64,000 bases of DNA from Enterococcus malodoratus ATCC 43197 (lineage in GTDB: Bacteria > Bacillota > Bacilli > Lactobacillales > Enterococcaceae): the NCBI RefSeq assembly GCF_000407185.1, contig NZ_KE136481.1, positions 1,526,136 through 1,590,135 of the forward strand, written 5' to 3'. The stretch's first letter is position 1. Each line of letters opens with the position of its first letter. The notes beneath the pieces are model-generated. The model did no database searches, was not told where the DNA came from, and worked only from the letters and a program-made list of their open reading frames with translations. This document shows, one piece after another, positions 17,949 to 26,470 of this stretch. The translations under genes and the position numbers were made by a program.

Positions 17949-18254
17949 TTATTGCAATACCGAAATCAATGTTTCGATTAAATCCCGTGCTAATTGACTC
18001 GTCATGTAGTGATCTTGTGCGTGGACCATCAGCAATCCAACATTTGATGATTCAACATCCTCATTCAACTCACGAGTAATTAAATCCGTTTGAATATTAT
18101 GCGCTTCTAAATCTAAGTTGCGAGACTCCGCAATCAGGTCCTTTGCCAAATCAAAATCTTTGGTTTTCACACATTTCAACGCTTCAAAAGCTTTGGCTTT
18201 GCTTTCACCAGCAATTGAAATTAGTTGTACGATTTCTTGTTCTTCTTTTGTCAT
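17949..18254 (-). CDS. PTS lactose/cellobiose-family EIIA component
   Basis: The 101-aa helical protein has the EIIA-Lac pattern, including AGESKAKAFEAL and VHAQDHYMTSQLARDLIETLI, where the histidine of VHAQDH is the expected phosphorylation site. It acts as a trimer taking phosphate from HPr. A GAGGAG box precedes the ATG, about 70 bases after the M42 gene. Confidence 0.92.
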   Translation of the reverse strand: MTKEEQEIVQLISIAGESKAKAFEALKCVKTKDFDLAKDLIAESRNLDLEAHNIQTDLITRELNEDVESSNVGLLMVHAQDHYMTSQLARDLIETLISVLQ

Positions 18255-18322
18255 GTTAACGTCTCCTCGTTCATACGAATGTAATAAGTTCTTTTCAAAA
18301 TGTTTTTACATCAAATGGTCTT

Positions 18323-19363
18323 CTAAATAAAATCCACCATGCGGTGATAGGTTTCTTCTGTGAAATTTTTAAGCATAGCTGCATACAGGTCGATCATTTC
18401 TTGGATATCCTGTTTATTTACGATCGAGTAAGCACAATGTCCATAGCGAACGGGTAAAATCGTCACGACAGTCGGTTTGCCTTCATTCACTTTATGCGCC
18501 TCCCCGCCATCGGTCCCACCAGAGTTAAACATATCCAGCTGCAATGGGATTTCCAGATTTTTCGCAGTTTCTTTGACATAATGGACCATTTCCAAATTCG
18601 GTGCTAATGTTCGGTCAAAATGTGTTAAGATCGGTCCTTTGCCGATTTGCCGCTGATTGGTATGATCACGAACAAATTCAGTACTGAAGGTCGCCACATC
18701 AATAACAAAAACAATATCTGGATTGATCGCTTGAACAGCCGTTTTCGCTCCCCTGATCCCAACTTCTTCGCTGCTGGTATTCGCAAAGTGGACAGTCAAT
18801 GGTAATTCTTCTTCGGCTAATTTTTTCATCAACTCGCCCATTACAAAGCAGGCCAAACGATCATCAAAAGCCTTTCCAGCATAGATATCTTTTATCGCAA
18901 AATCTTCAAACTCAGTCGCATAACAACCCATGTTTCCAACTTCAATTCCCAACTCAGCGACTTCTTCAGCAGTCGTGGCTCCGATGTCACAATAAAGATT
19001 TTCTGTTTTCCCATCGCGATACTCGCCGTTGATAACACCACTGATTTTTCTTCCATCAAAGGTTGTGATACGAATTTTTTGCAGACGTTGAGCGAGCGGT
19101 TTTACTCCCCCGACTACCATTAAGTGGATCAAGCCCAACTGACTAATACTGCGAACCATGAAGCCAACTTCGTCCATATGTCCACAGATCATGATGCTCT
19201 TTGGACTTGTTCCTTTTTTAGTAAAGATCAAACTGCCAAGACCGTCCGTTCCTTTTTCATAAGATAATTCATCCAGCTCGGTCAAAATTGCTTGTCGGAC
19301 TTCTTTTTCATTGCTGGCAATCCCATCCGCATTAGAGAGGTTTTTCAAAAATTCAATGTTCAT
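18323..19363 (-). CDS. M42-family metal-dependent aminopeptidase (FrvX/PepA type)
   Basis: The 346-aa protein has the M42 dinuclear-metal residues: CGHMDEVGFMV, AFDDRLACFVM, TSSEEVGIRGAK, FVIDVATF and RYGHCAYSI near the end. These tetrahedral aminopeptidases act on short peptides in the cytoplasm. It overlaps the end of the regulator gene by 11 bases. Placement beside PTS genes recalls the frvX gene of E. coli, and with the M24 peptidase it suggests the PTS imports a peptide-like molecule. Confidence 0.92.
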   Translation of the reverse strand: MNIEFLKNLSNADGIASNEKEVRQAILTELDELSYEKGTDGLGSLIFTKKGTSPKSIMICGHMDEVGFMVRSISQLGLIHLMVVGGVKPLAQRLQKIRITTFDGRKISGVINGEYRDGKTENLYCDIGATTAEEVAELGIEVGNMGCYATEFEDFAIKDIYAGKAFDDRLACFVMGELMKKLAEEELPLTVHFANTSSEEVGIRGAKTAVQAINPDIVFVIDVATFSTEFVRDHTNQRQIGKGPILTHFDRTLAPNLEMVHYVKETAKNLEIPLQLDMFNSGGTDGGEAHKVNEGKPTVVTILPVRYGHCAYSIVNKQDIQEMIDLYAAMLKNFTEETYHRMVDFI

Positions 19364-21218
19364 TCTGATTCCTTCTTCCTAAAACTCGTTTTAATGTATA
19401 GTAAAATTCATGATAATCTTCGCTTTCAACTAAGGCGTTGATCGCCGCTGGATGATTCATCAGCTTGCTCAATTCTTTTGAGATGATCTGATGAATGTCT
19501 AATTGCTCGGCTTTCAAAGAAACCATAAAAATGATTTTCGCCGTTCGATCCGTTTCTTTTGCACCCTCCGGCAGGAGACATACGGCTACCCGATTTTCCC
19601 TGCCAGACATAATTAATGGATGGGGAATCGCGATCCCGTTTTGATAGATCGTTGATAAATAATTTTCCCGTTCCATTAATGAATCTTTATATCCTGTAAA
19701 GCCGACCTCTTGCTCGACTTGTTCGGCCAACTCCAGTAGAATCTCGGAATACGCTCGCTCTTTTTCAATGCGGAACAAAGACTCGGAAAATAATTCGAAA
19801 AAAGCCCGTTCAATCGAAAAATTTTCATCACTTTTCAATAGACTAAGATTTTCACTCACTTCTAAATAGTCCAACTCACTTTGAATCTCACTCATCAAGA
19901 TCACCGGGCAATCGATCTCGATCGTTAATTCGATAATTGAAAAAACCAAATCAGGGTAATACGTTTGGATTTTCTCGATTTCGAACATCGAAAAGGTCTG
20001 AATCTTCGCCCGAGGAAAAATTCTTCGTAATTTCATTTCCACAAGATAAGCCATTCCTCCTCCTGAGGAACAAACGACTGCGATTCGATAAATATTTTCG
20101 ATCAAGCTTTGCTGCCATTTATGATAAGGGACCGTCATATGTGTCGCCAGATAACCAATTTCATCAGAAGCGATTTTTAATTGAAATTTTTCTTCCAGCC
20201 ATTTAGAAAAGATCACCGCAAAATTAAAAATTACTGGATAGTCCTTGCTGATATCTTCTAAATAAGGATTGCTGAAATTCACATTCTTGCGCGATCGTTC
20301 GATCAACGCCGCTACATGAAGATAAACTAGATCAATAAATTCTTGGTCTGCAGAAAAATGTGTTTTTTGCTCCTCATCCATCTGATGAAAAAAATCAGTG
20401 ATCTCTTCCTTCAACAATTGTTTATTGCTTAGGATTTCCAGCTTCTTCGTTTTTGCTAATAAGCTAGCTTCAAAATACTCATGAATCTCTTTTTGTCTAG
20501 GAACAGGAATTGTAGTGCTTTGCAGAACCTCTGTTAAAAAGGATTTCGGTTCTTCCGTTTGAGTGTCCGTTCCTTTGATCAATAATAGTAAAAATAGTTC
20601 TTCTTCTAATCGACGAAACTCCACGTAATCAATTTCCCACTTGTGATGACTGATCAGATGATAGAGACTATCCTTTAACTGTTTTTGTTTTTCAAAATTG
20701 AAAGCTGTTTCTAATTTCTCCAATAACTTTCCGTTGCCTCTTTGAAAACAATCTAATAACAGTAAAAGTCGATTCTTTAATTCACTGATAACCCGAATCC
20801 CGTAGTGTGCTTTTCGTTCCAAAACTAAGGAACTTCCTTTCAGATATAGCTCAAGCTTTGAAAGATCTTTTTTTATTTGACTGCCGCTGACTAGCAGTTC
20901 ATCACTTAATTGTTTGACTGTTTGATAATTCTCGTTGATCAACAGCAGACTCAGTAAAGATTCGATCCGATCCTTTTGCATTTCAATCGTCGTCTCAGAA
21001 AAACCTGCTAGATACGAAGTAAGCTTTTCCTTGTCCGATATACTCAGCCGATAACCCAACTTGGCGGACTTTTCAATCGTGAAACCTTGCTCTATTTCCG
21101 CTAATTCTTGTAGATCATTACGAATCGTGCGAGAGGAGACACCGATCATTTTCGCTAGTTGATCGATTTTTAAGTAGTCGTTTTCCTTTAAGGCATTCAG
21201 TATTTGTACTTCTCGCAT
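19353..21218 (-). CDS. BglG/MtlR-type PRD transcriptional regulator with EIIB and EIIA domains
   Basis: The 621-aa protein has an N-terminal HTH (NALKENDYLKIDQLAKMIGVSSRTIRNDLQEL), PRD-type segments in the middle (LATHMTVPYHKW), an EIIB-like region (IAVVCSSGGGMAYLVEMKL) and a C-terminal EIIA-like domain with GIAIPHPL, a candidate phosphohistidine. Such FrvR/MtlR-like proteins are activators whose activity follows PTS phosphorylation. It is the first gene of the operon, with an AGGAGAGG box, and the operon may be under catabolite control through the site at 21301-21315. Confidence 0.9.
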   Translation of the reverse strand: MREVQILNALKENDYLKIDQLAKMIGVSSRTIRNDLQELAEIEQGFTIEKSAKLGYRLSISDKEKLTSYLAGFSETTIEMQKDRIESLLSLLLINENYQTVKQLSDELLVSGSQIKKDLSKLELYLKGSSLVLERKAHYGIRVISELKNRLLLLLDCFQRGNGKLLEKLETAFNFEKQKQLKDSLYHLISHHKWEIDYVEFRRLEEELFLLLLIKGTDTQTEEPKSFLTEVLQSTTIPVPRQKEIHEYFEASLLAKTKKLEILSNKQLLKEEITDFFHQMDEEQKTHFSADQEFIDLVYLHVAALIERSRKNVNFSNPYLEDISKDYPVIFNFAVIFSKWLEEKFQLKIASDEIGYLATHMTVPYHKWQQSLIENIYRIAVVCSSGGGMAYLVEMKLRRIFPRAKIQTFSMFEIEKIQTYYPDLVFSIIELTIEIDCPVILMSEIQSELDYLEVSENLSLLKSDENFSIERAFFELFSESLFRIEKERAYSEILLELAEQVEQEVGFTGYKDSLMERENYLSTIYQNGIAIPHPLIMSGRENRVAVCLLPEGAKETDRTAKIIFMVSLKAEQLDIHQIISKELSKLMNHPAAINALVESEDYHEFYYTLKRVLGRRNQNEH

Positions 21219-21300
21219 CCTACCTCTCCTTTCTCCTCAATGAGGAATAAATCATCTATTTATTTTCGTGCTAATTATTTTTCCACTAAGATCGCTTTTT

Positions 21301-21315
21301 TTGCAAGCGCAATCA
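21301..21315. promoter_or_regulatory. cre-like site (CcpA) upstream of the PTS/peptidase operon
   Basis: TTGCAAGCGCAATCA fits the catabolite-response consensus WTGNAANCGNWNNCW at every fixed position. It lies between the candidate promoter and the regulator start, a place where CcpA would repress. This makes glucose repression of the operon likely. Confidence 0.65.
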
Positions 21316-21585
21316 TTTACACGTTTAGTATAAGAAAACCCTTCCAAATAGAAAAGTTGAACTTTTTCCAACCACAAGTGCAAAACGTGTCTCTTTTTAT
21401 CAATAACCTACTGCTCTCAAAATTGTAACAACCATAAGACACCCTCACAATAAAAATGAATGATTTGAAATAATCATGGACCTCCTAGTTAGTTAGGCCC
21501 CATTAAGTTGAAATATTCATCTAATTTTAATCATGTCAGTAAGTTTTTGAGCCGCCTTTTTTACTCAACTGACCTTTAATAAAAA

Positions 21586-21616
21586 AATCCGAGCCTCAAC
21601 AAGGAGGTTCGGATTT
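21586..21616 (-). terminator. intrinsic terminator of the enolase gene
   Basis: AATCCGAGCCTC pairs with GAGGTTCGGATT (one G-T/mismatch position) around a short loop; a T-run follows on the minus strand. Confidence 0.88.
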
Positions 21617-21637
21617 TCAACACTAAAGAAGTATTAT

Positions 21638-22909
21638 TTATTTTTTAGGAAAACGAGCTAATTTTGCATATCCTTCTAGTTCTTCCTCGATCCGCAGGAA
21701 TTGGTTGTATTTTTCAACTCGTTCGCTGCGAGCCATTGAACCCGTTTTGATTTGTCCAGCATTCATTGCTACTGCAAAGTCTGCGATGAATGTGTCACCA
21801 GTTTCACCAGAACGATGAGAGATCATGGTTGTATATCCATTAGCACGAGCCATTTTGATCGTTTCGATTGATTCTGACACCGTCCCGATTTGGTTTAGTT
21901 TAATCAAAATGGAGTTGGCAACCTTTTTATTGATTCCTTCAGAAAAAATCACTGGATTCGTTACGAAGATATCATCGCCAACTAATTGGATCTTATCTCC
22001 CATTTTTTCAGTCATTTTCTTGAAGCCTTCCCAATCATGCTCTGAAAATCCATCTTCAATAAAAATGATAGCCGAATATTTTCTTACTAGCTCTTGATAA
22101 TATATCAGCATTTCATTTGAAGACAGCTCTTTGCCTTCAAATGAGTATTTCTTCGTATTGTCATTATAAAATTCACTTGATGCTGGGTCCAATGCGATAG
22201 CAATTTCTTCACCCGGCACATAACCGGCTTCTTTGATGGCCCGATACAACATTTCGATTGCTGCTTCGGTACTACCCAATTTAGGTGCGAACCCGCCTTC
22301 GTCACCTACGGCCGTTTCATATCCCTCTTTGCTAAGAACACTCTTCAACGTATTATAGGTGTTGGCGATTTTTTCTACACCATCTCGGAAGTTGTCGCGT
22401 TTCACTGGTGTCAATAGGAATTCCTGAACATCGATTCCTGAATCGGCGTGAACGCCTCCGTTAATTACATTAAAGAAAGGCTGCGGCAATTCAATATCTA
22501 CTCCGCCAAGATATCGATACAGTGGTATTCCTTGGCTTTGGGCTGCTGCACGAGCAATGGCCATGGAAACACCCAAAATCGCATTGGCACCCAGCCGGCT
22601 TTTATTCGGCGTTCCGTCCAAATCGATCATGAGTTTGTCGACCTTCGCTTGATCAAATGGCGATACACCCTTTAATGTATCATTGATTTCAGTGTTGACG
22701 TTTCTAACTGCTTTCATAACGCCCTTTCCCATCAAATAATCACCGCCATCACGTAGTTCGACTGCTTCACGATCCCCTGTTGAGGCACCACTTGGTACTT
22801 CTGCTCGTCCTAAGCTACCGTCAGATAGAATAACATCCGCTTCAACGGTTGGATTTCCACGTGAATCAAAAATTTCTCTTGCTTTCACTGTTTCGATTAC
22901 GACTGTCAT
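21638..22909 (-). CDS. eno: enolase, divergent second-copy type, under a fluoride riboswitch
   Basis: The 423-aa protein keeps enolase signatures: [79 protein letters not shown] and IKTG. Metal and catalytic residues thus seem complete. It converts 2-phosphoglycerate to phosphoenolpyruvate. It is not next to gap, pgk or tpi as the main enterococcal enolase usually is, and loops such as [10 protein letters not shown] differ from the usual KTGAPSRSDR, so I infer a second copy. The riboswitch upstream indicates induction by fluoride, a classical enolase inhibitor. Confidence 0.9.
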   Translation of the reverse strand: MTVVIETVKAREIFDSRGNPTVEADVILSDGSLGRAEVPSGASTGDREAVELRDGGDYLMGKGVMKAVRNVNTEINDTLKGVSPFDQAKVDKLMIDLDGTPNKSRLGANAILGVSMAIARAAAQSQGIPLYRYLGGVDIELPQPFFNVINGGVHADSGIDVQEFLLTPVKRDNFRDGVEKIANTYNTLKSVLSKEGYETAVGDEGGFAPKLGSTEAAIEMLYRAIKEAGYVPGEEIAIALDPASSEFYNDNTKKYSFEGKELSSNEMLIYYQELVRKYSAIIFIEDGFSEHDWEGFKKMTEKMGDKIQLVGDDIFVTNPVIFSEGINKKVANSILIKLNQIGTVSESIETIKMARANGYTTMISHRSGETGDTFIADFAVAMNAGQIKTGSMARSERVEKYNQFLRIEEELEGYAKLARFPKK

Positions 22910-23043
22910 GTTTTTTCCTCCTTAAAATTAAAAACAGTATTTCCTGCTTATACGTCAACGTAAAAATCTCAACGATGTCCTACTTTCACAATTTTCGCTC
23001 CCATCCATTTTTGACACCTGCGAAAAATTAAAGACGCAAAAAA

Positions 23044-23122
23044 GCCTGTTACAAGTTAAAGACTTCTAAAAACACTCCAAACAAATAATCGGAGTATTAA
23101 AAGTATTTAACTTACAACAGGC
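23044..23122 (-). terminator. riboswitch expression platform: long terminator hairpin
   Basis: On the minus strand the 3-prime end of the fluoride aptamer (GCCTGTTG...) begins a long stem that closes with CAACAGGC-like sequence 60 bases later (arms 23106-23122 and 23044-23061, one mismatch), with an inner stem ACTCC/GGAGT, then a T-run. Since it shares bases with the aptamer, ligand binding should block it. Confidence 0.88.
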
Positions 23123-23172
23123 GCCATCAGCTGAATAATTCAGCAGTTAGGAGGGAGCACCATCCCTCTTAC
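23113..23172 (-). ncRNA. fluoride riboswitch (crcB motif) upstream of enolase
   Basis: The minus strand reads GAGGGATGGTGCTCCCTCC, then TAACTGCTGAA, then TTCAGCTGATGGCGCCTGTTG. This has the order of the fluoride aptamer: a GATGG-containing stem-loop with pseudoknot partner, a second hairpin (GCTGAA/TTCAGC) and CTGATGGCGCCT at the 3-prime end. A terminator overlaps its end, so it should be an ON switch. Fluoride riboswitches upstream of enolase genes are known in other bacteria. Confidence 0.92.
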
Positions 23173-23178
23173 AAGGAC

Positions 23179-23207
23179 AGAATAGCACTATCCATTTTTT
23201 CTGACAA
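23179..23207 (-). promoter_or_regulatory. sigma-A-type promoter of the fluoride riboswitch/enolase unit
   Basis: TTGTCA (-35, 23202-23207) and TATTCT (-10, 23179-23184) are separated by exactly 17 bases on the minus strand. Transcription would begin at the aptamer. Confidence 0.75.
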
Positions 23208-23263
23208 TCAAAAGCACTTCTTACTAGAATACTCATCAATTATTAAACGGTTTTCAAAAAAAA

Positions 23264-23293
23264 AGCAGATAGATCTTTTACGATCTATCTGCT
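23264..23293 (-). terminator. intrinsic terminator of the DinB-like gene
   Basis: AGCAGATAGATC and GATCTATCTGCT form a perfect 12-bp stem with a six-base loop, followed by a run of T on the minus strand. Confidence 0.92.
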
Positions 23294-23305
23294 CCAATCT
23301 CATTC

Positions 23306-23815
23306 TTATTTTCCAATCACTAAACGTCTTGTGTAGACTGCTTGTCCCGAATGCATCACAGCATCATCAATTGCCGAGATAATTCTGACTTGACGAGTAA
23401 CTGGTGGTGTCCAGTTGGTATCAATGACCTCATCAAGCTGGTCTTCTTTTAGACTGTCTAGATAAACATTCGTAAAGTCCACACTTGCTGATAAATAGCC
23501 TAACAGCAGCTCTTTTTCTTTCACAACGACTTTTTTTGCTTCCTCTGGGGTATGGCGCCAATCTTCGGTATCATTCGGTAAGTCCAACGAAAATTTTTCT
23601 GACCAGCCTTCACTCAACCATAGCGGTTCGCTGCCATTAAGCCCTGAGATTTGCAGATCCAACTCGCGAGCCGTGTGCCAAATCAACCAAGTCACAGATT
23701 TGATCAATGGAGCAGGCATCGTATTGGCTTCTTCAATCGTCATTTGATCCAATGTATCTTCTAGACGTTCTTGACCACGTGCCAAAGTTTCAATCAATAG
23801 TTGCGTACTTTTCAT
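23306..23815 (-). CDS. DinB-family protein (putative metal-dependent four-helix protein)
   Basis: The 169-aa protein has SVTWLIWHTARELDLQISGL and AIDDAVMHSGQAVYTRRLV, where the histidines fit the three-His metal site of DinB/YfiT-like proteins. Members are thiol-dependent transferases or of unknown role. It has a GAGGAGG box and its own terminator and seems to be a single-gene unit between the flavoprotein operon and the enolase. Confidence 0.82.
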   Translation of the reverse strand: MKSTQLLIETLARGQERLEDTLDQMTIEEANTMPAPLIKSVTWLIWHTARELDLQISGLNGSEPLWLSEGWSEKFSLDLPNDTEDWRHTPEEAKKVVVKEKELLLGYLSASVDFTNVYLDSLKEDQLDEVIDTNWTPPVTRQVRIISAIDDAVMHSGQAVYTRRLVIGK

Positions 23816-23875
23816 AGCAAAATCCTCCTCTTAGTATCTACTCTTCACTTTACTACGATGATTTTGCGACGGCAA

Positions 23876-24226
23876 CTATTCCCTATTCGAATATAAATAG
23901 ATCAGATCCTCTGCGACTTGTTTAGTCTCTTCTACCTCGGAAAATTGAAACTGTAGTTTTCGATCAAACAAAATTAAAGTCAGATTTGTTTCGTTTTGCT
24001 GCAGCTCCAACTTAGTGATAGGAAAGAACACATGCGTAAACTGATCCAAGTCGATGGCAGGATCAATGATCATCACTCCGGCAGAATAGAAAACGACAGG
24101 TATTTCGTCGACAGTTTCCAATAATGTAAAATTCATCAATTCATCCGACGAGAGTTGCGAATCAATATAGGCCTGCAAAATCAGAAACTGTTGTGATTGG
24201 CTAAAGACTTGTTTAAAATCATTCAT
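23876..24226 (-). CDS. hypothetical protein downstream of the flavoprotein gene
   Basis: I do not recognise this 116-aa protein. It is soluble, with alternating hydrophobic strands in the middle (VVFYSAGVMIIDPAIDLDQFTHVFFPITKLEL) that could form a beta-rich domain. Its ATG lies three bases after the flavoprotein stop and its GAGG box is inside that gene, so the two are co-transcribed and coupled. Confidence 0.7.
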   Translation of the reverse strand: MNDFKQVFSQSQQFLILQAYIDSQLSSDELMNFTLLETVDEIPVVFYSAGVMIIDPAIDLDQFTHVFFPITKLELQQNETNLTLILFDRKLQFQFSEVEETKQVAEDLIYLYSNRE

Positions 24227-24229
24227 CCG

Positions 24230-25843
24230 TTATTCCTCGATTAAGACAGCGGGAATGCCAAACCCAGCCAAAATACGAACCGAGGTATACGTGTTCAATC
24301 CTTTTCTAAAGGTAATATAGACTTTCCGATCTCTAGGGATCTCGTTGATCCGTTCACGTAATTCATTCATCGGGATATTTTTTGTCGCTTCAATGCTGCC
24401 CGATTTCGCCTTATCTGGTTCGCGAATATCAAGGAAAAAGGCATTTGCTAAATCTTCTGCCGGAATATCAGCCGCTTTGATTGTTTCCACGACATTCGTC
24501 ATTTGATTGATCGCTACATAACCGGCAATATTCAATGGATCTCTCGTTGTTGAATACGGTGGTGAGTAAGGCAGTTCTAAATCAGGCAAATCAAAAACAG
24601 TTAGATTTCCAGTGATGGCAACAGATAATTCACCCATCCGTTTATCGACACCTTTTTCACCAACGGCCTGTCCACCTAAAATTTTCCCACTCGCTGCATC
24701 AAAAATAATTTTTAGATTCAACCGCTTTGCCCCTGGATAAAAGTATGCGTGATCAAATGGGGTAACAAAAACAGATTTATAATTCGTAATCCCTGCAGCT
24801 TTTAGCGCATGTTCGGTCATCCCAGCGTAACTTGCCGTGTAATCAAAAATCTTCGCCACACCGGCACCAATATAGCCGCGATAACGCATTGGTGTTCCAT
24901 TGATCATATCCGCAAGCATATGCCCTTGACGATTAGCTGCACTAGACAACATGCTGGATGTCGCTAGACCTGTTACGACACTAGTCGTTTTAATAATATC
25001 TCCAATCGCATAGATATCTGATACATTCGTTTCCAATTGATCGTTGACGATGATTTGTCCATCATCGGATAGTTCAATCCCCGCAGTTTTTGCGACCTCA
25101 TTATTCGGCGCAACTCCAGTCGCAAAAATGATCATCTCCGGATAAAGACTGGTTCCATCAGAAAGTAACACTTCTTTCCCAGCCTGATGGATTTCTTCTA
25201 TCCGCGTACTCAAGCGAACGTTCAAACCTTTTTCAATCAATTTGTCATAAATCAAATCTGCAATTTCTTCATCATATGGAAAGGCCACTTGCGGTAATTG
25301 ATCGACAAGGGTCACATCCATCCCGCGGTGTTTAAAGTTCTCAGCCAATTCTAAGCCCATCACACCAGCACCTAAGACTAAAACATTCTGAGGGTCCTGT
25401 TCATCAATAAACGATTTGATATCAGCCGCATCGGTCACGCTGCGCAAGACAAAACCATTTTTAGCCGTTTCAGCACCTTTGATTGGCGGTAAAGTTGGTC
25501 TTGCACCAGCAGAAATTACTAGTTTGTCATAATTTGTAGTAGTTGATTCTCCGGTGGTTAAATCTTTTACGATCAATTCCTTTTTATCCGGATCAATCGC
25601 ATCTACCTCGTGCTTTATAAGGACATCAATATTGTTTTTTATTTTTAAAATTTCTGGTGTTCGTTCAATCAACGAATCTAAATCTTCAATCACACCGCCT
25701 AAATAATAAGGCAAGGCACAGCTAGCAAAAGAAATATTTTCCCCTCGTTCATAAATCACAATCTCATGCTCTTCATTCAAACGACGCAAACGCGTGGCAA
25801 ATGAAGGTCCGCCTGCAACTCCGCCAATTACTACAATTTTCAC
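24230..25843 (-). CDS. CoA-disulfide reductase/NADH oxidase-like flavoprotein with a C-terminal rhodanese-like domain
   Basis: The 537-aa protein starts with the FAD motif KIVVIGGVAGGPSFATRLRR (GTG start at 25843 after a GAGGAG box). Cys42 in SFASC is the redox cysteine of the CoADR/Nox family. An NAD-binding motif (VLVLGAGVMGLELAENF), an AIGD FAD motif and a dimerisation domain follow. The last 100 or so residues resemble a rhodanese domain, but the expected catalytic cysteine is a phenylalanine (VYITFRKGLN), so sulfur transfer is unlikely. It may reduce CoA disulfide, polysulfide or oxygen. It shares an upstream 19-base motif with the PTS repeat elements. Confidence 0.88.
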   Translation of the reverse strand: MKIVVIGGVAGGPSFATRLRRLNEEHEIVIYERGENISFASCALPYYLGGVIEDLDSLIERTPEILKIKNNIDVLIKHEVDAIDPDKKELIVKDLTTGESTTTNYDKLVISAGARPTLPPIKGAETAKNGFVLRSVTDAADIKSFIDEQDPQNVLVLGAGVMGLELAENFKHRGMDVTLVDQLPQVAFPYDEEIADLIYDKLIEKGLNVRLSTRIEEIHQAGKEVLLSDGTSLYPEMIIFATGVAPNNEVAKTAGIELSDDGQIIVNDQLETNVSDIYAIGDIIKTTSVVTGLATSSMLSSAANRQGHMLADMINGTPMRYRGYIGAGVAKIFDYTASYAGMTEHALKAAGITNYKSVFVTPFDHAYFYPGAKRLNLKIIFDAASGKILGGQAVGEKGVDKRMGELSVAITGNLTVFDLPDLELPYSPPYSTTRDPLNIAGYVAINQMTNVVETIKAADIPAEDLANAFFLDIREPDKAKSGSIEATKNIPMNELRERINEIPRDRKVYITFRKGLNTYTSVRILAGFGIPAVLIEE

Positions 25844-25864
25844 GGTAACATCTCCTCGTAATAT

Positions 25865-25883
25865 ATTTTCAAGCCGTATATCA
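25865..25883 (-). repeat. 19-base motif shared with the intergenic PTS elements
   Basis: ATTTTCAAGCCGTATATCA occurs here just before the flavoprotein ribosome site, and exactly in both units between dgaB and dgaC (7950-7968 in the first). The rest of the element is not evident here, so it may be a remnant or a shared regulatory site. Confidence 0.65.
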
Positions 25884-26018
25884 ATCCACATGCTATCTTC
25901 ATTTATGATCTAGTATTGATTCAGCAAGTAGAACGTACAACCGTCATTCTTTTTTGATAGTACTCCTTTTTCAAAAGACCAGCAAAGAATTGTTCTTAGC
26001 GATTTTCGCCATATAAAA

Positions 26019-26051
26019 AAGATCAATCATCTTCATTAAATGATTGATCTT
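26019..26051 (-). terminator. intrinsic terminator of the small membrane-protein gene
   Basis: AAGATCAATCAT and ATGATTGATCTT form a 12-bp stem; a T-run follows on the minus strand. The stem begins at the gene's stop codon. Confidence 0.85.
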
Positions 26052-26470
26052 TACTCATTTTTCTTTAGTTCTATCGTCCGTTCTGATTTGCCATTTTTAA
26101 CTATTTTCAACTTCAATTGCTTCCGTCCCGTTCGGATAGCATGATATTCAATATTGTTTCCGTCATCTGTCATTACGACTCTTTTCTTGGTCGAGTTTAC
26201 TGCTATTTTCGCTTTCTTCAATGCTAAAGTGCCTTTACATTTAATCGTCCAACTATCGAAATGATCATTCGTAGCCTTAAAGGAATAATCACTTGATTGG
26301 TTCCTCCAGCTCCCTTGTAACCAGGCTGTATTATTAGGTGTCAGCTTGTTAATGATGGTTAGTAATAGGAGTATACCAATAATCATCAAGGCTGCCGCAA
26401 TTTGTTTTTTCCATTTAAACAAATAGTCCACAAGTTTTTCTTTAATTTTTTGAATAGTTTCCTTGTCCAT
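26051..26470 (-). CDS. small single-pass membrane protein of unknown function
   Basis: The product (139 aa from the ATG at 26470) has a basic N-terminus, one membrane segment (IAAALMIIGILLLLTIINKL, about residues 23-42) and a beta-rich lysine-heavy outer domain with GSWRNQSSDYSFKA and similar strands. The start is uncertain: a G-rich box lies 12 bases upstream of this ATG and the frame stays open for 13 more codons. I do not recognise the family. It has its own terminator. Confidence 0.6.
   Translation of the reverse strand: MDKETIQKIKEKLVDYLFKWKKQIAAALMIIGILLLLTIINKLTPNNTAWLQGSWRNQSSDYSFKATNDHFDSWTIKCKGTLALKKAKIAVNSTKKRVVMTDDGNNIEYHAIRTGRKQLKLKIVKNGKSERTIELKKNE

Larger units (their letters stand above)
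21219..21637. other. intergenic region between enolase and the PTS/peptidase operon
   Basis: This gap holds the enolase terminator (21586-21616), a cre-like site (21301-21315) and, on the minus strand, a TATACT hexamer near 21327-21332 that could be a -10 region, though the -35 partner is weak. Two very short reading frames with ribosome-site-like boxes occur near 21380-21480 but have no other support. Confidence 0.5.

Noticed and set aside
21380-21480. Two very short minus-strand reading frames (10-12 codons) with AGGAGG- and GAGGG-like boxes, possible leader peptides
   Set aside because: Spacing of the first box is too short, there is no attenuator structure and no promoter can be placed upstream with confidence.
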